Source: Cyanobacteria bacterium FACHB-502 (GTDB lineage Bacteria > Cyanobacteriota > Cyanobacteriia > Elainellales > Elainellaceae). From it: 64,000 nt of DNA. Below, piece by piece: positions 1 through 8,740 of this stretch (its first letter is position 1; each line of letters starts with the position of its first letter). The DNA lies in NCBI GenBank assembly GCA_014695325.1, contig JACJNZ010000058.1, positions 1 to 64,000 of the forward strand. The letters are read 5' to 3'. The notes under the pieces were generated by a model. The model was not told the DNA's origin. It was given only the letters and a program-made list of their open reading frames with translations, and did no database searches. The position numbers were made by a program, and so were the translations under genes.

Positions 1-201
1 AAAGCCAGGGTCAATTGGAGATTTTCCAGTGCAGGTGCGCGCATTCGGTTAGGGCATCTCTATCCTAAATTAAAGCATGCTAACTAGGCAAAGTTTATTT
101 GGTGAACTACTAGTGATTCTCAGCAAAGCCGAACGTCTTGCTAATGCACGATTACCCCAGAGGGGGAACGGCGAAGCCTCGTCTCAGCAGGAGGATCAGC
201 C

Positions 202-408
202 ATGCTCGTTCTAAATGATGCTCAGGCGATCATCGTCAAAACCCTGCTCACCAAAATGCTGATTAACGATACCTATTCAGTGAGCCAGCTTGAAGAGGCG
301 ATGAGTTGGTTTGAGCGGGAAGACGATCGCGTCTCTTGTCCCTTCGAGCAGGTGTGGAGCAAAAACTTAGCGCAGGAAATTGTGCGGGAGTTACGCGATC
401 GACCTTAA
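202..408 (+). CDS. Small conserved-looking hypothetical protein (68 aa)
   Basis: An ATG is preceded by a strong Shine-Dalgarno AGGAGG at 189-194, seven bases upstream, which fixes the start and argues that the short frame is translated. The product is acidic, with a helical pattern (SVSQLEEAMSWFEREDD) and one Cys (SCPFEQ). There is no signal peptide, membrane segment or motif I can name. It is followed by an intergenic G/C-tract repeat and then the aldolase gene, so nothing in the neighbourhood fixes a function. I do not recognise the family. Confidence 0.6.
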   Translation: MLVLNDAQAIIVKTLLTKMLINDTYSVSQLEEAMSWFEREDDRVSCPFEQVWSKNLAQEIVRELRDRP

Positions 409-410
409 CC

Positions 411-480
411 TCCCCCAGCCTTCAAAGTCCCCCACTCGCTCCTCTAGAGCGGCAGTAACCAATGGGGGATTTAGGGGGCA
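411..480 (-). repeat. Dispersed intergenic G/C-tract repeat, copy A
   Basis: Read on the minus strand this stretch runs gccccctaaatccccc, a spacer, then gggggactttgaaggc. The same arrangement (C tracts, then ggggactttgaa) recurs on the plus strand at 48259-48300 and 50296-50370. It occupies the first part of the 319-base gap between the small protein and the aldolase gene. In the rest of that gap (481-727) I see only AT-rich sequence suited to a promoter and no reliable -35/-10 pair. The function is unknown; it could be a mobile palindromic element or a transcript-end structure. Confidence 0.6.
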
Positions 481-727
481 ATGCAGGACAGTGGCGACTC
501 CTCAAATAACCTCTTGAGGGAGAATCAATTCATCCTGAAACCAAAGCTTGACTAAAGATCACCTTGAGCATTTATACTTAAAAACGAGGCTGGCGTTCAC
601 ATTCGCCGCTTAGACCGAAATCCGAAAGATATTAATTCACCTGGGAGTGTAAAGTATCTTAAGATTGTCATAAGCATTTCTCATTTCAAGCCGAAATTAG
701 CTGATCACACCAACTAGGAGGAAACCT

Positions 728-1807
728 ATGGCACTTGTGCCAATGCGACTACTGCTGGATCACGCCGCCGAGAATGGATACGGCATTCCTGCGTTCAACG
801 TCAACAACATGGAGCAAATCCAGGCAATCATGCAGGCTGCTGATGCCACAGATAGCCCTGTGATTCTGCAAGCTTCTCGTGGTGCCCGCAAGTACGCTGG
901 GGAAAATTTCCTCCGTCACCTGATTCTGGCTGCGGTTGAGACCTATCCTCATATTCCGATCGTGATGCACCAGGATCACGGTAACGAGCCTGCAACCTGC
1001 TACTCCGCAATTAAGAACGGCTTCACCAGCGTCATGATGGACGGTTCGCTGGAAGCTGACGCCAAGACCCCCGCAAGCTACGAGTACAACGTTGCTGTCA
1101 CCAGCGAAGTCGTGAAAGTCGCTCACGCGATCGGGGCTAGCGTTGAAGGTGAACTGGGTTGCCTCGGCTCGCTAGAAACCGGCAAAGGCGAAGCAGAAGA
1201 TGGACACGGCTTTGAAGGTGAACTCGATCACTCCATGCTGCTGACCGACCCCGATGAAGCGGTTGACTTCGTTGAGCGGACTCAGGTTGACGCGCTGGCA
1301 GTCGCAATCGGAACCAGCCACGGCGCATACAAGTTCACCCGCAAGCCGACCGGTGAAATTTTGGCAATCAGCCGCATCGAAGAAATCCACCGCCGCCTGC
1401 CCAACACCCACCTGGTAATGCACGGTTCTTCCTCGGTTCCCGAAGATCTGATTGCGCTGATTAACCAACACGGTGGTACTATCCCTGAAACCTACGGTGT
1501 ACCCGTTGAAGAAATCCAGAAGGGTATCAAGAGCGGTGTACGGAAGGTGAACATCGATACGGATAACCGTTTGGCAATTACGGCAGCAGTCCGTGAAGCT
1601 CTGTCGGCAAATTCGAAGGAATTTGACCCCCGCCACTTCCTCAAGCCTTCGATCAAGTACATGCAGAAAGTGTGCGCCGATCGCTATCAGCAGTTCGAAA
1701 CCGCAGGCAATGCGTCTAAGATCAAGCAGATTAGCCTGGAAGAGTACGCTGCCAAGTATGTGAAAGGCGAACTGGCTCAGGTGAGCAAGCGGACCGTGGG
1801 CGTGTAA
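728..1807 (+). CDS. fba: Class II fructose-bisphosphate aldolase
   Basis: This 359-residue protein is a zinc-dependent class II aldolase. It interconverts fructose 1,6-bisphosphate with dihydroxyacetone phosphate and glyceraldehyde 3-phosphate in the Calvin cycle and glycolysis; the same family also acts on sedoheptulose bisphosphate. The substrate and metal motif HQDHG lies at residues 81-85, with the presumed catalytic Asp83 and zinc ligand His84. Further ligand motifs are VEGELG near 140, GTSHG near 198 and MHGSSS near 232. Length and sequence match the CbbA-type enzyme of cyanobacteria. Ribosome-binding site AGGAGG at 717-722 lies six bases before the ATG. A rho-independent terminator follows at 1865-1893, so the gene is probably transcribed alone. 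Codon use looks highly expressed. A second, shorter class II aldolase lies at 31273-32175. Confidence 0.97.
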   Translation: MALVPMRLLLDHAAENGYGIPAFNVNNMEQIQAIMQAADATDSPVILQASRGARKYAGENFLRHLILAAVETYPHIPIVMHQDHGNEPATCYSAIKNGFTSVMMDGSLEADAKTPASYEYNVAVTSEVVKVAHAIGASVEGELGCLGSLETGKGEAEDGHGFEGELDHSMLLTDPDEAVDFVERTQVDALAVAIGTSHGAYKFTRKPTGEILAISRIEEIHRRLPNTHLVMHGSSSVPEDLIALINQHGGTIPETYGVPVEEIQKGIKSGVRKVNIDTDNRLAITAAVREALSANSKEFDPRHFLKPSIKYMQKVCADRYQQFETAGNASKIKQISLEEYAAKYVKGELAQVSKRTVGV

Positions 1808-1864
1808 GCTAACGTTCTGCCGTTTAGTTTAATCAATCAATCTGATCATCCTTTTCCTTCGATT

Positions 1865-1893
1865 CCGGGTAGGCTAGTCCTATCCGGTTTTTT
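1865..1893 (+). terminator. Rho-independent terminator after the aldolase gene
   Basis: A nine-base-pair stem ccgggtagg / cctatccgg (one G-U pair) with a five-base loop is followed directly by six T residues. It lies 57 bases after the aldolase stop and just before the acetyltransferase start, separating the two transcripts. Confidence 0.85.
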
Positions 1894-1914
1894 GCTTGGG
1901 GTGTGCTAAAGCAA

Positions 1915-2547
1915 ATGAACTATCCTGATCCCAAGAACCCGCACCCAATGCCGGGATTTCCTCAGATTTGTTTTATTCAAAACACAGTCTCTAATCCCAA
2001 TATTTCGATCGGCGATTACACTTACTACGACGACCCGGAAGACTCCGAAAACTTTGAGCGCAATGTGCTATATCACTTTCCTTTTGTGGGGGATAAGCTG
2101 ATGATCGGTAAGTTTTGCGCCATTGCGAGAGGAGTAAAGTTCGTGATGAATGGGGGAACCCATCGCATGTCTGGCTTCTCGACCTATCCGTTTGAGATTT
2201 TTGGGCAGGGGTGGGAACGGGTTGCTTCCAAGACCGATGATTCTGCTTATAAGGGCGATACGATAATTGGTAACGACGTTTGGATTGGCTACGAGGCGGT
2301 CATTATGCCGGGCGTGCAAATTGGGGATGGCGCGATCGTTGCAGCAAAAGCGATCGTTACGAAAGATGTGTTGCCTTACACGATTGTCGGCGGCAATCCG
2401 GCGAAGCAAATTCGGCAGCGATTCTCAGATGAAATCATTCAGCATTTACTAGAAATTGCCTGGTGGAACTGGGATATTGAGAAAATTACGAGGAATCTGG
2501 AAGCGATCGTGAATGCAGATATCGAAGCACTCGCAGCCTGCCGATAA
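1915..2547 (+). CDS. Vat/CatB-type hexapeptide-repeat acetyltransferase
   Basis: The protein has the left-handed beta-helix acyltransferase pattern of the xenobiotic acetyltransferase (XAT) family, which uses acetyl-CoA to acetylate hydroxyl groups (virginiamycin A acetyltransferase, CatB chloramphenicol acetyltransferase). Diagnostic segments are [16 protein letters not shown], the active-site loop MNGGTHRM with its conserved His, and [27 protein letters not shown] followed by [13 protein letters not shown]. The start is taken at ATG 1915. An in-frame GTG at 1903 would add four residues but sits closer to the upstream terminator. Length (210 aa) is normal for the family. The natural substrate cannot be read from sequence; chromosomal homologues are not proof of antibiotic resistance. 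The next gene starts 18 bases downstream, so the two may share a transcript. Confidence 0.88.
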   Translation: MNYPDPKNPHPMPGFPQICFIQNTVSNPNISIGDYTYYDDPEDSENFERNVLYHFPFVGDKLMIGKFCAIARGVKFVMNGGTHRMSGFSTYPFEIFGQGWERVASKTDDSAYKGDTIIGNDVWIGYEAVIMPGVQIGDGAIVAAKAIVTKDVLPYTIVGGNPAKQIRQRFSDEIIQHLLEIAWWNWDIEKITRNLEAIVNADIEALAACR

Positions 2548-2565
2548 ATTCAGGAGAGTCAATTC

Positions 2566-3309
2566 ATGATGCTCAAAAAAAGATTTGCGCTGCTTCAGTT
2601 TGCCATTGCTGGGCTGTGCCTTACTGCTGGGCAGACAATCGCCCAGACCCTTGCCCTCCCCGACCGTCTGATTGCGTTTAACTCGCCGCAGGGTGAAGCT
2701 CTGCTGATAGAGAGTGCCGCCAGACAGGATTTTTGGAATCTCAGCTCGCAGTTTGTGACGCAGGTGAATCAGGCCTATTGTGGCGTTGCCAGTATGGTGA
2801 TGATCCTGAATAGTCTGGGCATTCCCGCTCCGATCGCCCCTCAGTATGAACCCTATCGCGTTTTCACGCAGGACAATTTTTTTGACAGTGAAGCCGCCCG
2901 ACAGGTGATCGCGCCTGAAGTGGTGCAGCGGCAGGGGCTGACCCTGGAAGAACTGGGAAAACTGCTCGAGAGCTACTCGGTGCAAGCCAAGGTTCACCAT
3001 GCAGGCGATACGTCGCTGGAAGAGTTTCGCAGGCTGGCGATCGAAAACCTCAATCAGCCGCAGAACTATATTCTGATTAACTATTTGCGTCGAGAAATTG
3101 GGCAGGAGCGAGGTGGGCACATTTCCCCGATCGCGGCCTATCATGCGGAAACCGATCGCTTTTTGATTCTGGATGTTGCCCGCTACAAATATCCTCCCGT
3201 TTGGGTGAGAGCCGATGAGCTTTGGCGATCGATGGACACGCTGGATACAACTTCAGGAAAAACCAGAGGCTTTGTTCTGGTCAGCCGAGGTCTGGTCGGT
3301 CGAGAATAA
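2566..3309 (+). CDS. Phytochelatin-synthase-like cysteine peptidase
   Basis: This is a 247-residue prokaryotic phytochelatin synthase (papain-like clan CA) of the type characterised from Nostoc. It carries only the catalytic half of the plant enzyme, without the Cys-rich C-terminal domain. Such proteins cleave glycine from glutathione and make phytochelatin only weakly. The triad is visible: Cys72 in QAYCGVASM, His185 in GGHISPI and Asp203 in LDVARYKYPPVW. Residues 1 to about 27 form a signal peptide (basic start, hydrophobic core, AQT end), so it should act in the periplasm. The gene follows the acetyltransferase closely and ends two bases from the convergent exonuclease-ATPase gene. A role in glutathione turnover or metal tolerance is inferred from the family. 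Confidence 0.9.
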   Translation: MMLKKRFALLQFAIAGLCLTAGQTIAQTLALPDRLIAFNSPQGEALLIESAARQDFWNLSSQFVTQVNQAYCGVASMVMILNSLGIPAPIAPQYEPYRVFTQDNFFDSEAARQVIAPEVVQRQGLTLEELGKLLESYSVQAKVHHAGDTSLEEFRRLAIENLNQPQNYILINYLRREIGQERGGHISPIAAYHAETDRFLILDVARYKYPPVWVRADELWRSMDTLDTTSGKTRGFVLVSRGLVGRE

Positions 3310-3311
3310 TT

Positions 3312-5819
3312 TCAGTTCAGCGATCGCTCAGGCTGAAAAAGCTGAATCAGCCAGTTATCTTTTAACTCGTCCGTCACGACTTCCAGTGCGGCAAGCAAAT
3401 CAACGTCTAAATCTCGGTTTTGAATATCGATCACGAGCTTGTACAGCAGCTCAAAATCAATCCGATCGTTTTCCTCCATCAGTCGATATTCACCATTCGC
3501 CGCATTGTTCAACTTCTCGATTTCTTCGCGTCCTACTTTGCCTGTAATCGGTGGCTGTCGCCCATCACGCCATAGAAGAAACCGAGTGTCTTTGTGGCTG
3601 ACAACTAATTCGTTGAAGTTTTTCAAACGGCTCGTGAATCCGCTGCCGTCGATTTGCAGAAATCCGATCGCCACCTTCTTAAGCTCAGACTGAAAAACAC
3701 GATTTTCAGGCAATTTAGACTTACCTAATCGAAGACAGTCAATTTCAAAGGGCTGGATGAGCTGAAAAGCTTCGGCGATCGTCGTGAGTTTGCCAATATC
3801 GTCGCTGTCCGTAATAATTTGCAGTTTGTCATAGTCCTGCAAAAGTTCCGGTCTCTGCGATTTCAGATAGTCTAAAACCTGTCGTGTGGCATCAAGACGG
3901 ACAATGAGAGTTTCATCAGAGCGATGAGCATTTCCATTCTGATAATGAGTGTTTTGATGAGGGTTGAACTCAGTATTCAGAAACGGCTGAAAAACGGGAG
4001 TCTCTCCATTTGTTTCTGTGCTGTAGATTGAGCCTAATCCGGTTGCGATCGCCTGAATTGCTTGCCGAAATTTGCTGAGCTCCTGCTCCAAGCGATCGAG
4101 TCGCTGTTCCGTAGAAATCGGGAATTCGGGGGAAGGATAGGATTCCGAAAATTCCTGAGCCGATCGCGGTAGGGGAATTCCGCGTGCCTTGTAGCGATAG
4201 TAGTCTGCTGCTCGATTCAGGGCGGCTCGAATCGGACGATGACTGAGAATTTGCTGAAGTTCTCCTGATGTAAATAGCTTTTCTAAATCAATGCCGATCG
4301 CCCTCACTTTAAGCTGCAAAATTTCCTTGATCTGCTGATTAGTTGGAGCTTCTAGAAAGACTTTGTGCTGCGAAATGCGATCGATCACTGAACCATCGAA
4401 AAAGGTTTGAAACTGCTGCCAGCGATCGGGAAACAGATTGAGAATAATCAAACTATTCGGAACGTAGGTAAAGATTTCTTTGACGGCTTCGCCAAATCGT
4501 TCCAGCAGATTTCGATTGCATTCCAGTCCTAATCCCTCAAGCTGATCAAATACAATGATTAGCGGTTCATCGAGCAGAGAAAGCTTGCTAAATACTGAGA
4601 TTGCTTCTAATGAGAAATCCTCTTTGCTGAAGTCTGCGCTCCAGTTTTCTAAGCCGATTGATTCCGCATCTTCGCGCTCTAGCTCGTGAGCAACTAACCA
4701 GCGTGTTGCTAATTCTTTGCGTCGTGGTTCGGTATAGCTGCAAAATTTGATGATGCCTTTAATAATCTGCGCCGAGTAGCCCGATAACCCATATTGGCTT
4801 GTCCACCATTCATTGGTGCGTCGCTCAATATGCTGCCAGAGTTTGCGCTTCAAATCGGTTCCTTCTTTCGCCAAACTATAAAGCGCAAGCGGATTTTCTC
4901 CAATTCTCGAAAGAATGATTTCATCGTTATTGCTTTGCTGGGAAGTTGCCTGAAGAATTCTAACAAAGCTGTGTGCTAACAAATTCTCAAGCTGGGTAAA
5001 GCCATTTCCTGGAACAGTTTCGACAAACGATTTGAGAATGCGCGTGTAGATGTGATAGAGAACACTATCGGGATTATTCGGCTGACCGATAAACAGCAGA
5101 CGATTCACCTGCAACAGCTCTTTTGCCAATCGCATGATCAAGTGCGTTTTGCCCGTTCCCGGTTCCCCGATCACTACGGCTCCCTGGCTCTGATGATTGC
5201 GATCGTCTCGGATATCATCGATCGTTGCCTTTAGCAATTCAAACTCATCCTGATAAATTTGCTTCAGGTCAGGATGGTCTTGAAAAGGATTATCAACCTT
5301 GCTGCTGCTAAAGGGATTCGGTTTATCTTTCAACGCCTTTTTCAGGGAGGACTGCGACTTCAGTTCCATAAGTTTCAGATAGAGCTGATAGGTAAATTCG
5401 GCATCGTAGCGGGCAGAGTGGGCTTGTTGGGGATTGAAGTATTTCTGGTTAACTTTTAAGTTTAATCGCTTACTTAAGTATTCGAGTGAGTAGCTGGGTA
5501 AATCGGGCAGATAATGCTGAGCCAGTTCATAAGTACAGCTAAACTGAATTTTCCTCCAGGTTAGTCCTGCTTTCCGACAGCTTTGCCGTAGAACCTGAAT
5601 ATCGTGATTTGCGGAGTGAAAAATCACCTGCTTTTGCTTTGCGAAATCAAAAAAGCAGGGCAGTATTGCCTGAAGCGGCTGTTTTTTAAGCTGGGTTTCT
5701 GTGTAGTCTGGATGGGCTGCGTCAAAAGCTTCGTAAACGAGCTGTCCTTCGCTGTTCAAAATCGCAATTTCGCGAACGATCTCGCTTCCCTCCGTGTCTA
5801 CGACAATAAACTCTTTCAC
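3312..5819 (-). CDS. DEDDh exonuclease - P-loop ATPase fusion protein
   Basis: The first 155 residues form a DnaQ-like 3'-5' exonuclease. ExoI is VVDTEGSE (Asp8, Glu10), ExoII is HSANHDIQVL (Asp73) and ExoIII is HSARYDAEF (His134, Asp139), the full DEDDh set. A short linker leads to a P-loop ATPase with Walker A GEPGTGKT at 218-225 and Walker B LIIVFDQLEGLG (Asp425) within a region resembling Orc1/Cdc6-type or STAND-like ATPases. Then comes a predicted coiled coil (about 575-600), a low-complexity linker and a C-terminal domain of about 200 residues that I cannot assign. There is no membrane segment or signal peptide. The gene stands alone on its strand between convergent and divergent neighbours. 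A role in DNA repair, replication or defence is inference from the domain pairing only. Confidence 0.85.
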   Translation of the reverse strand: MKEFIVVDTEGSEIVREIAILNSEGQLVYEAFDAAHPDYTETQLKKQPLQAILPCFFDFAKQKQVIFHSANHDIQVLRQSCRKAGLTWRKIQFSCTYELAQHYLPDLPSYSLEYLSKRLNLKVNQKYFNPQQAHSARYDAEFTYQLYLKLMELKSQSSLKKALKDKPNPFSSSKVDNPFQDHPDLKQIYQDEFELLKATIDDIRDDRNHQSQGAVVIGEPGTGKTHLIMRLAKELLQVNRLLFIGQPNNPDSVLYHIYTRILKSFVETVPGNGFTQLENLLAHSFVRILQATSQQSNNDEIILSRIGENPLALYSLAKEGTDLKRKLWQHIERRTNEWWTSQYGLSGYSAQIIKGIIKFCSYTEPRRKELATRWLVAHELEREDAESIGLENWSADFSKEDFSLEAISVFSKLSLLDEPLIIVFDQLEGLGLECNRNLLERFGEAVKEIFTYVPNSLIILNLFPDRWQQFQTFFDGSVIDRISQHKVFLEAPTNQQIKEILQLKVRAIGIDLEKLFTSGELQQILSHRPIRAALNRAADYYRYKARGIPLPRSAQEFSESYPSPEFPISTEQRLDRLEQELSKFRQAIQAIATGLGSIYSTETNGETPVFQPFLNTEFNPHQNTHYQNGNAHRSDETLIVRLDATRQVLDYLKSQRPELLQDYDKLQIITDSDDIGKLTTIAEAFQLIQPFEIDCLRLGKSKLPENRVFQSELKKVAIGFLQIDGSGFTSRLKNFNELVVSHKDTRFLLWRDGRQPPITGKVGREEIEKLNNAANGEYRLMEENDRIDFELLYKLVIDIQNRDLDVDLLAALEVVTDELKDNWLIQLFQPERSLN

Positions 5820-5955
5820 AGGTTTCTTTCACAGGTTGGCAATAGCTCGAATCAATCGAAGATTCATTTACACGCAAAGTTCTGTAGAGCGCGTACTCAG
5901 AGACTTACTGTAGAAGGTGGAATAGATTTCAGCAGTTATTTGTCTACTTCCCTTT

Positions 5956-6540
5956 ATGGCTAAAGTCTTCGATCGCATCACTGACGATTTACAAAAATTT
6001 ATTCACGCGCAGCAAATCTTTTTCGTGGCGACTGCGCCCTTGAGCCCCGCTGGACACATCAATCTTTCACCCAAGGGGCTGGATAGCTTTCGCATTCTTT
6101 CACCCAATCGCGTTGCCTACCTTGACCTCACCGGAAGCGGTAACGAAACTTCTGCTCATCTAGCAGAAAATCAGCGAATTACGTTTATGTTCTGCGCTTT
6201 TCAAGGCAAGCCTTTAATCCTGCGGCTATATGGTCAGGGACGAGTGCTGACGCCGGATGCCCTCGACTGGCACACCCAGGCTGACTTGTTTCCCACGATT
6301 CCCGGAACCCGACAAATTATCATCGCCGAAATCGATCGCGTTCAGACTTCCTGCGGTACGGGCGTTCCGCTCTATGAGTTTGAGGGGCAGCGATCAGACA
6401 TGGTGGAATGGGCGCAAAAGAAAGGCGATCGGGGCATGTGGGACTACTGGCAGCTTAAAAATCAAATCAGCGTAGACGGTCTACCCACCCCGCTTGCAGG
6501 ATGGATGGAGCGTAGCCAGCAGGAGATTGGCGGGAATTAG
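5956..6540 (+). CDS. Pyridoxamine 5'-phosphate oxidase-fold flavin-binding protein
   Basis: The 194-residue protein resembles the FMN-binding split-barrel family (PNPOx-like). Supporting segments are the early IFFVATAPLSPAGHINLSPKG, in which a small reactive pocket follows the first strands, and YLDLTGSGNETSAHLAENQRITFMFCAF, the barrel core typical of this group. The substrate is unknown; related proteins bind FMN or F420 and act as reductases or oxidases on small molecules. There is no signal peptide, so it is cytoplasmic. It is divergently placed from the exonuclease-ATPase gene with 136 bases between them and converges on the phosphoesterase gene. Assignment to the fold is solid, the reaction is not. 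Confidence 0.85.
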   Translation: MAKVFDRITDDLQKFIHAQQIFFVATAPLSPAGHINLSPKGLDSFRILSPNRVAYLDLTGSGNETSAHLAENQRITFMFCAFQGKPLILRLYGQGRVLTPDALDWHTQADLFPTIPGTRQIIIAEIDRVQTSCGTGVPLYEFEGQRSDMVEWAQKKGDRGMWDYWQLKNQISVDGLPTPLAGWMERSQQEIGGN

Positions 6541-6552
6541 GCTCGATCGGGG

Positions 6553-7380
6553 CTAAACGATCGTGATTACTGTTAATTCAGGCGGGCAGAAGAGCCGTCC
6601 CGGTGGATAGGTTCCCAGTCCGCGATTCACATAAAGCAGATTAGAGCCGACCTGGTGCAATCCCTGCGCCCACTCCCAGTGCTGCAAGACTTTGTAGCAG
6701 TCTTCTTTCATATAAGGAATCCATTTGCGCCAGGTTTTGGGAACATAGCGACGCAGCCGCTGATAGCCTGTGGGAAAGGGTCCGAAACCGGGTAAAGCAA
6801 TCTGACCGCCGTGGGTGTGCCCGGAAAGCTGAAGATCGACCCGCCAGGGCTGAAGTTTAGCGGCAGAGTCGGGATTGTGAGAAAGAACGATGCGGGGCGT
6901 TTCGGGGTGAAGCTGACTTAAGACTAAAGCAGGATTAAACTCACGCGACCAGAAATCTGCCAGTCCGACGATCGGAAGCTGTTGCCCTAGCGGGTAAGCA
7001 ATTTCATTCCACAGCACCCGAATTCCAGCGCGAGTGAGGGCAGTTGTCACCTCGGTTCTGGATTGGGGCAGTTCCAGGTCGTGGTTTCCCAGCACCGCAT
7101 AAATCCCCAACCGGCTCTCAAGCCGCTGAAGTCGATCGGCTAAGGCATAAATCGGAGTGGGGTCATCGGTGACATAATCGCCCGTGAGCACCACCAAATC
7201 TGGCCGAAGCGCATTGCTAGTTTCGATCGCCTCAGTGAGCATCTGCTCTGAAAGCCGGAGTCCGTCATAATGCAAGTCGGAGAGCTGTACAAACCGGATA
7301 TTTTGGAGCTGGGGCGGTAACTGGGGAATGGCGATTGTGATCGCTTCAGTCCGAAGGGAGCCGGATAACAGCTTGTGCAT
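6553..7380 (-). CDS. Calcineurin-like metallophosphoesterase
   Basis: A 275-residue dimetal phosphoesterase. The ordered metal-binding motifs are visible: QLSDLHYDG (D-x-H), VVLTGDYVTD (GDxxD), VLGNHDLE (GNHD), IVLSHNPD and SGHTHGGQ (GHTH). The arrangement and length match the YkuE/YaeI-like group, some of which act on UDP-2,3-diacylglucosamine or related phospholipid substrates; others are of unknown specificity. Residues near the N-terminus are hydrophobic but not a convincing signal peptide. It ends 12 bases from the convergent flavoprotein gene. The substrate is not predictable from sequence alone. Confidence 0.92.
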   Translation of the reverse strand: MHKLLSGSLRTEAITIAIPQLPPQLQNIRFVQLSDLHYDGLRLSEQMLTEAIETSNALRPDLVVLTGDYVTDDPTPIYALADRLQRLESRLGIYAVLGNHDLELPQSRTEVTTALTRAGIRVLWNEIAYPLGQQLPIVGLADFWSREFNPALVLSQLHPETPRIVLSHNPDSAAKLQPWRVDLQLSGHTHGGQIALPGFGPFPTGYQRLRRYVPKTWRKWIPYMKEDCYKVLQHWEWAQGLHQVGSNLLYVNRGLGTYPPGRLFCPPELTVITIV

Positions 7381-7492
7381 GGGTGATATACGTTCTTCTG
7401 AACGGTCATCTCAGCTTACCAAATGGAGGTATCCGGCCTGGTGTTTGCTGTATCACAAGCTGCATCCGAATCTGGTTTGCTGCCTGATGCTA

Positions 7493-7586
7493 GTAACGAG
7501 TTCTGAAGTAACAAGTTCTGAAGTGACGAGTTCTCAGAACTGACGGGTTTTTAGTGGGGGTTTTTAGTGGGGGTTTTTAGTGGGGA
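7493..7586. repeat. Two adjacent short tandem repeats (15 bp x3, 13 bp x3)
   Basis: Three imperfect copies of gtaacgagttctgaa (7493-7507, 7508-7522, 7523-7537) are followed after ten bases by three copies of tttttagtggggg (7548-7560, 7561-7573, 7574-7586). They lie in the 600-base gap between the phosphoesterase and the isomerase gene. In the rest of this gap (7587-7978) I see no convincing gene. Confidence 0.9.
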
Positions 7587-7978
7587 TTGTATGGACAAGA
7601 GCAGGCAAACTGGCAGGAGCAGGAATCCAGGACAGGTTGTGTAAAGGCTTTGTGATAAATCAACAAGTATACTTATCAAAATGTCACATTCCCACGTATT
7701 TTTAGGAGGATTCAAGTCTCCTACTGTATAAAGTAATTGCAAATGAATTTCGTGCAGTGACGCGATAAGAGTTTTGACAAACTGTTGTCGATGCCATCTA
7801 GACGGAACAAAAGGCAAAATGGTAGAGATTCTACTGAGTGTTTTAGCTGGCCCTAATAAGATTTCAGGATTGACCCGAAGTTTTTACCTGAATCTCCGTA
7901 TCCCTGAGTCGATCGAGAGAAATTAGGGCAAAGTTAAAGTCAAAGGGCATAGCGTGTATCCACAGAGATCCTACTGAG

Positions 7979-8740
7979 ATGACTGTTGTACTACAAATTG
8001 GGGATCGATCGATCAAGGCTGAGGAACTGCTGCCGCTGATGGCGGGTTATCAGATGATGCCGCAGTTTGTTCAGGAACTCCTGATTGATCAGGCAATTCA
8101 AGCGATCGACTGTACAGAAGCAGAAATTGCCGAAGCACGTCAGCAATTCTACAGTCAAAACCAGCTCGAAGAAGCGGAAGCCCGGCAGTCGTGGCTAGCC
8201 TACTACGGTATGACTGAAGAGCAGCTCGATGCTCTGGCAAGCCGGGAAATGCGGATTGAGAAATTTAAACAGGCAACCTGGGGAAACAAGCTAGAGTCTT
8301 ACTTCCTCAGCCGCAAAGACAGGCTCGATAAGGTCATTTACTCTCTAATTCGGGTTCAGGAACAGGACATTGGCGTTGCCCAAGAGCTTTATTTCCGGGT
8401 GTTGGAAGGCGAACAGAGCTTTGCTGAACTGGCACGCAGCTACTCAAAGGGTCCAGAAGCGCAGACCGACGGCTTGATCGGTCCGGTAGAGCTGAGCGTT
8501 CCCCACCCGACTCTGGCACAGCTTCTGATGCTCAGCCAGCCCGGTCATATTAGCCCTCCTACCCGTGTGGGCGAATGGATCGTCCTGGTTCGTCTGGAAA
8601 AATTTATTCCCGCCCAGCTTGACGAATCGATGCGGCGGAGATTGTTAAACGAATGTTTTAATACCTGGCTCAAGGAACAATTGGAACAAGTCGATTCCCT
8701 GAGTTTTAATCCTTCTACGGCTGCCCCCCTTGCCACATGA
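7979..8740 (+). CDS. PpiC-type (parvulin) peptidyl-prolyl isomerase of a type I secretion operon
   Basis: The 253-residue protein has an N-terminal SurA/PrsA-like helical part and a parvulin domain at about 118-215, recognisable by SFAELARSYSKGPEAQTDGLIGPVE and LSQPGHISPPTRVGEWIVLVRLE. Parvulins catalyse cis-trans isomerisation of prolyl bonds and help exported proteins fold. No signal peptide is present, so it would act in the cytoplasm or be exported by an atypical route. Its stop overlaps the ATG of the ABC transporter (ATGA at 8737-8740), so the two are translationally coupled. This places it as an accessory factor of the exporter. Parvulin genes beside ABC exporter and HlyD genes are familiar in cyanobacteria. 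Confidence 0.9.
   Translation: MTVVLQIGDRSIKAEELLPLMAGYQMMPQFVQELLIDQAIQAIDCTEAEIAEARQQFYSQNQLEEAEARQSWLAYYGMTEEQLDALASREMRIEKFKQATWGNKLESYFLSRKDRLDKVIYSLIRVQEQDIGVAQELYFRVLEGEQSFAELARSYSKGPEAQTDGLIGPVELSVPHPTLAQLLMLSQPGHISPPTRVGEWIVLVRLEKFIPAQLDESMRRRLLNECFNTWLKEQLEQVDSLSFNPSTAAPLAT

Noticed and set aside
2449-3144. Long antisense open frame opposite the phytochelatin-synthase-like gene
   Set aside because: The plus-strand gene has a full catalytic triad and signal peptide; the antisense product has no recognisable motif and follows from codon bias.
7551-7817. 88-codon minus-strand frame over the tandem repeats at 7.55 kb
   Set aside because: Its C-terminal part is a translation of the 13-bp repeat, and the rest has no family resemblance or ribosome site.
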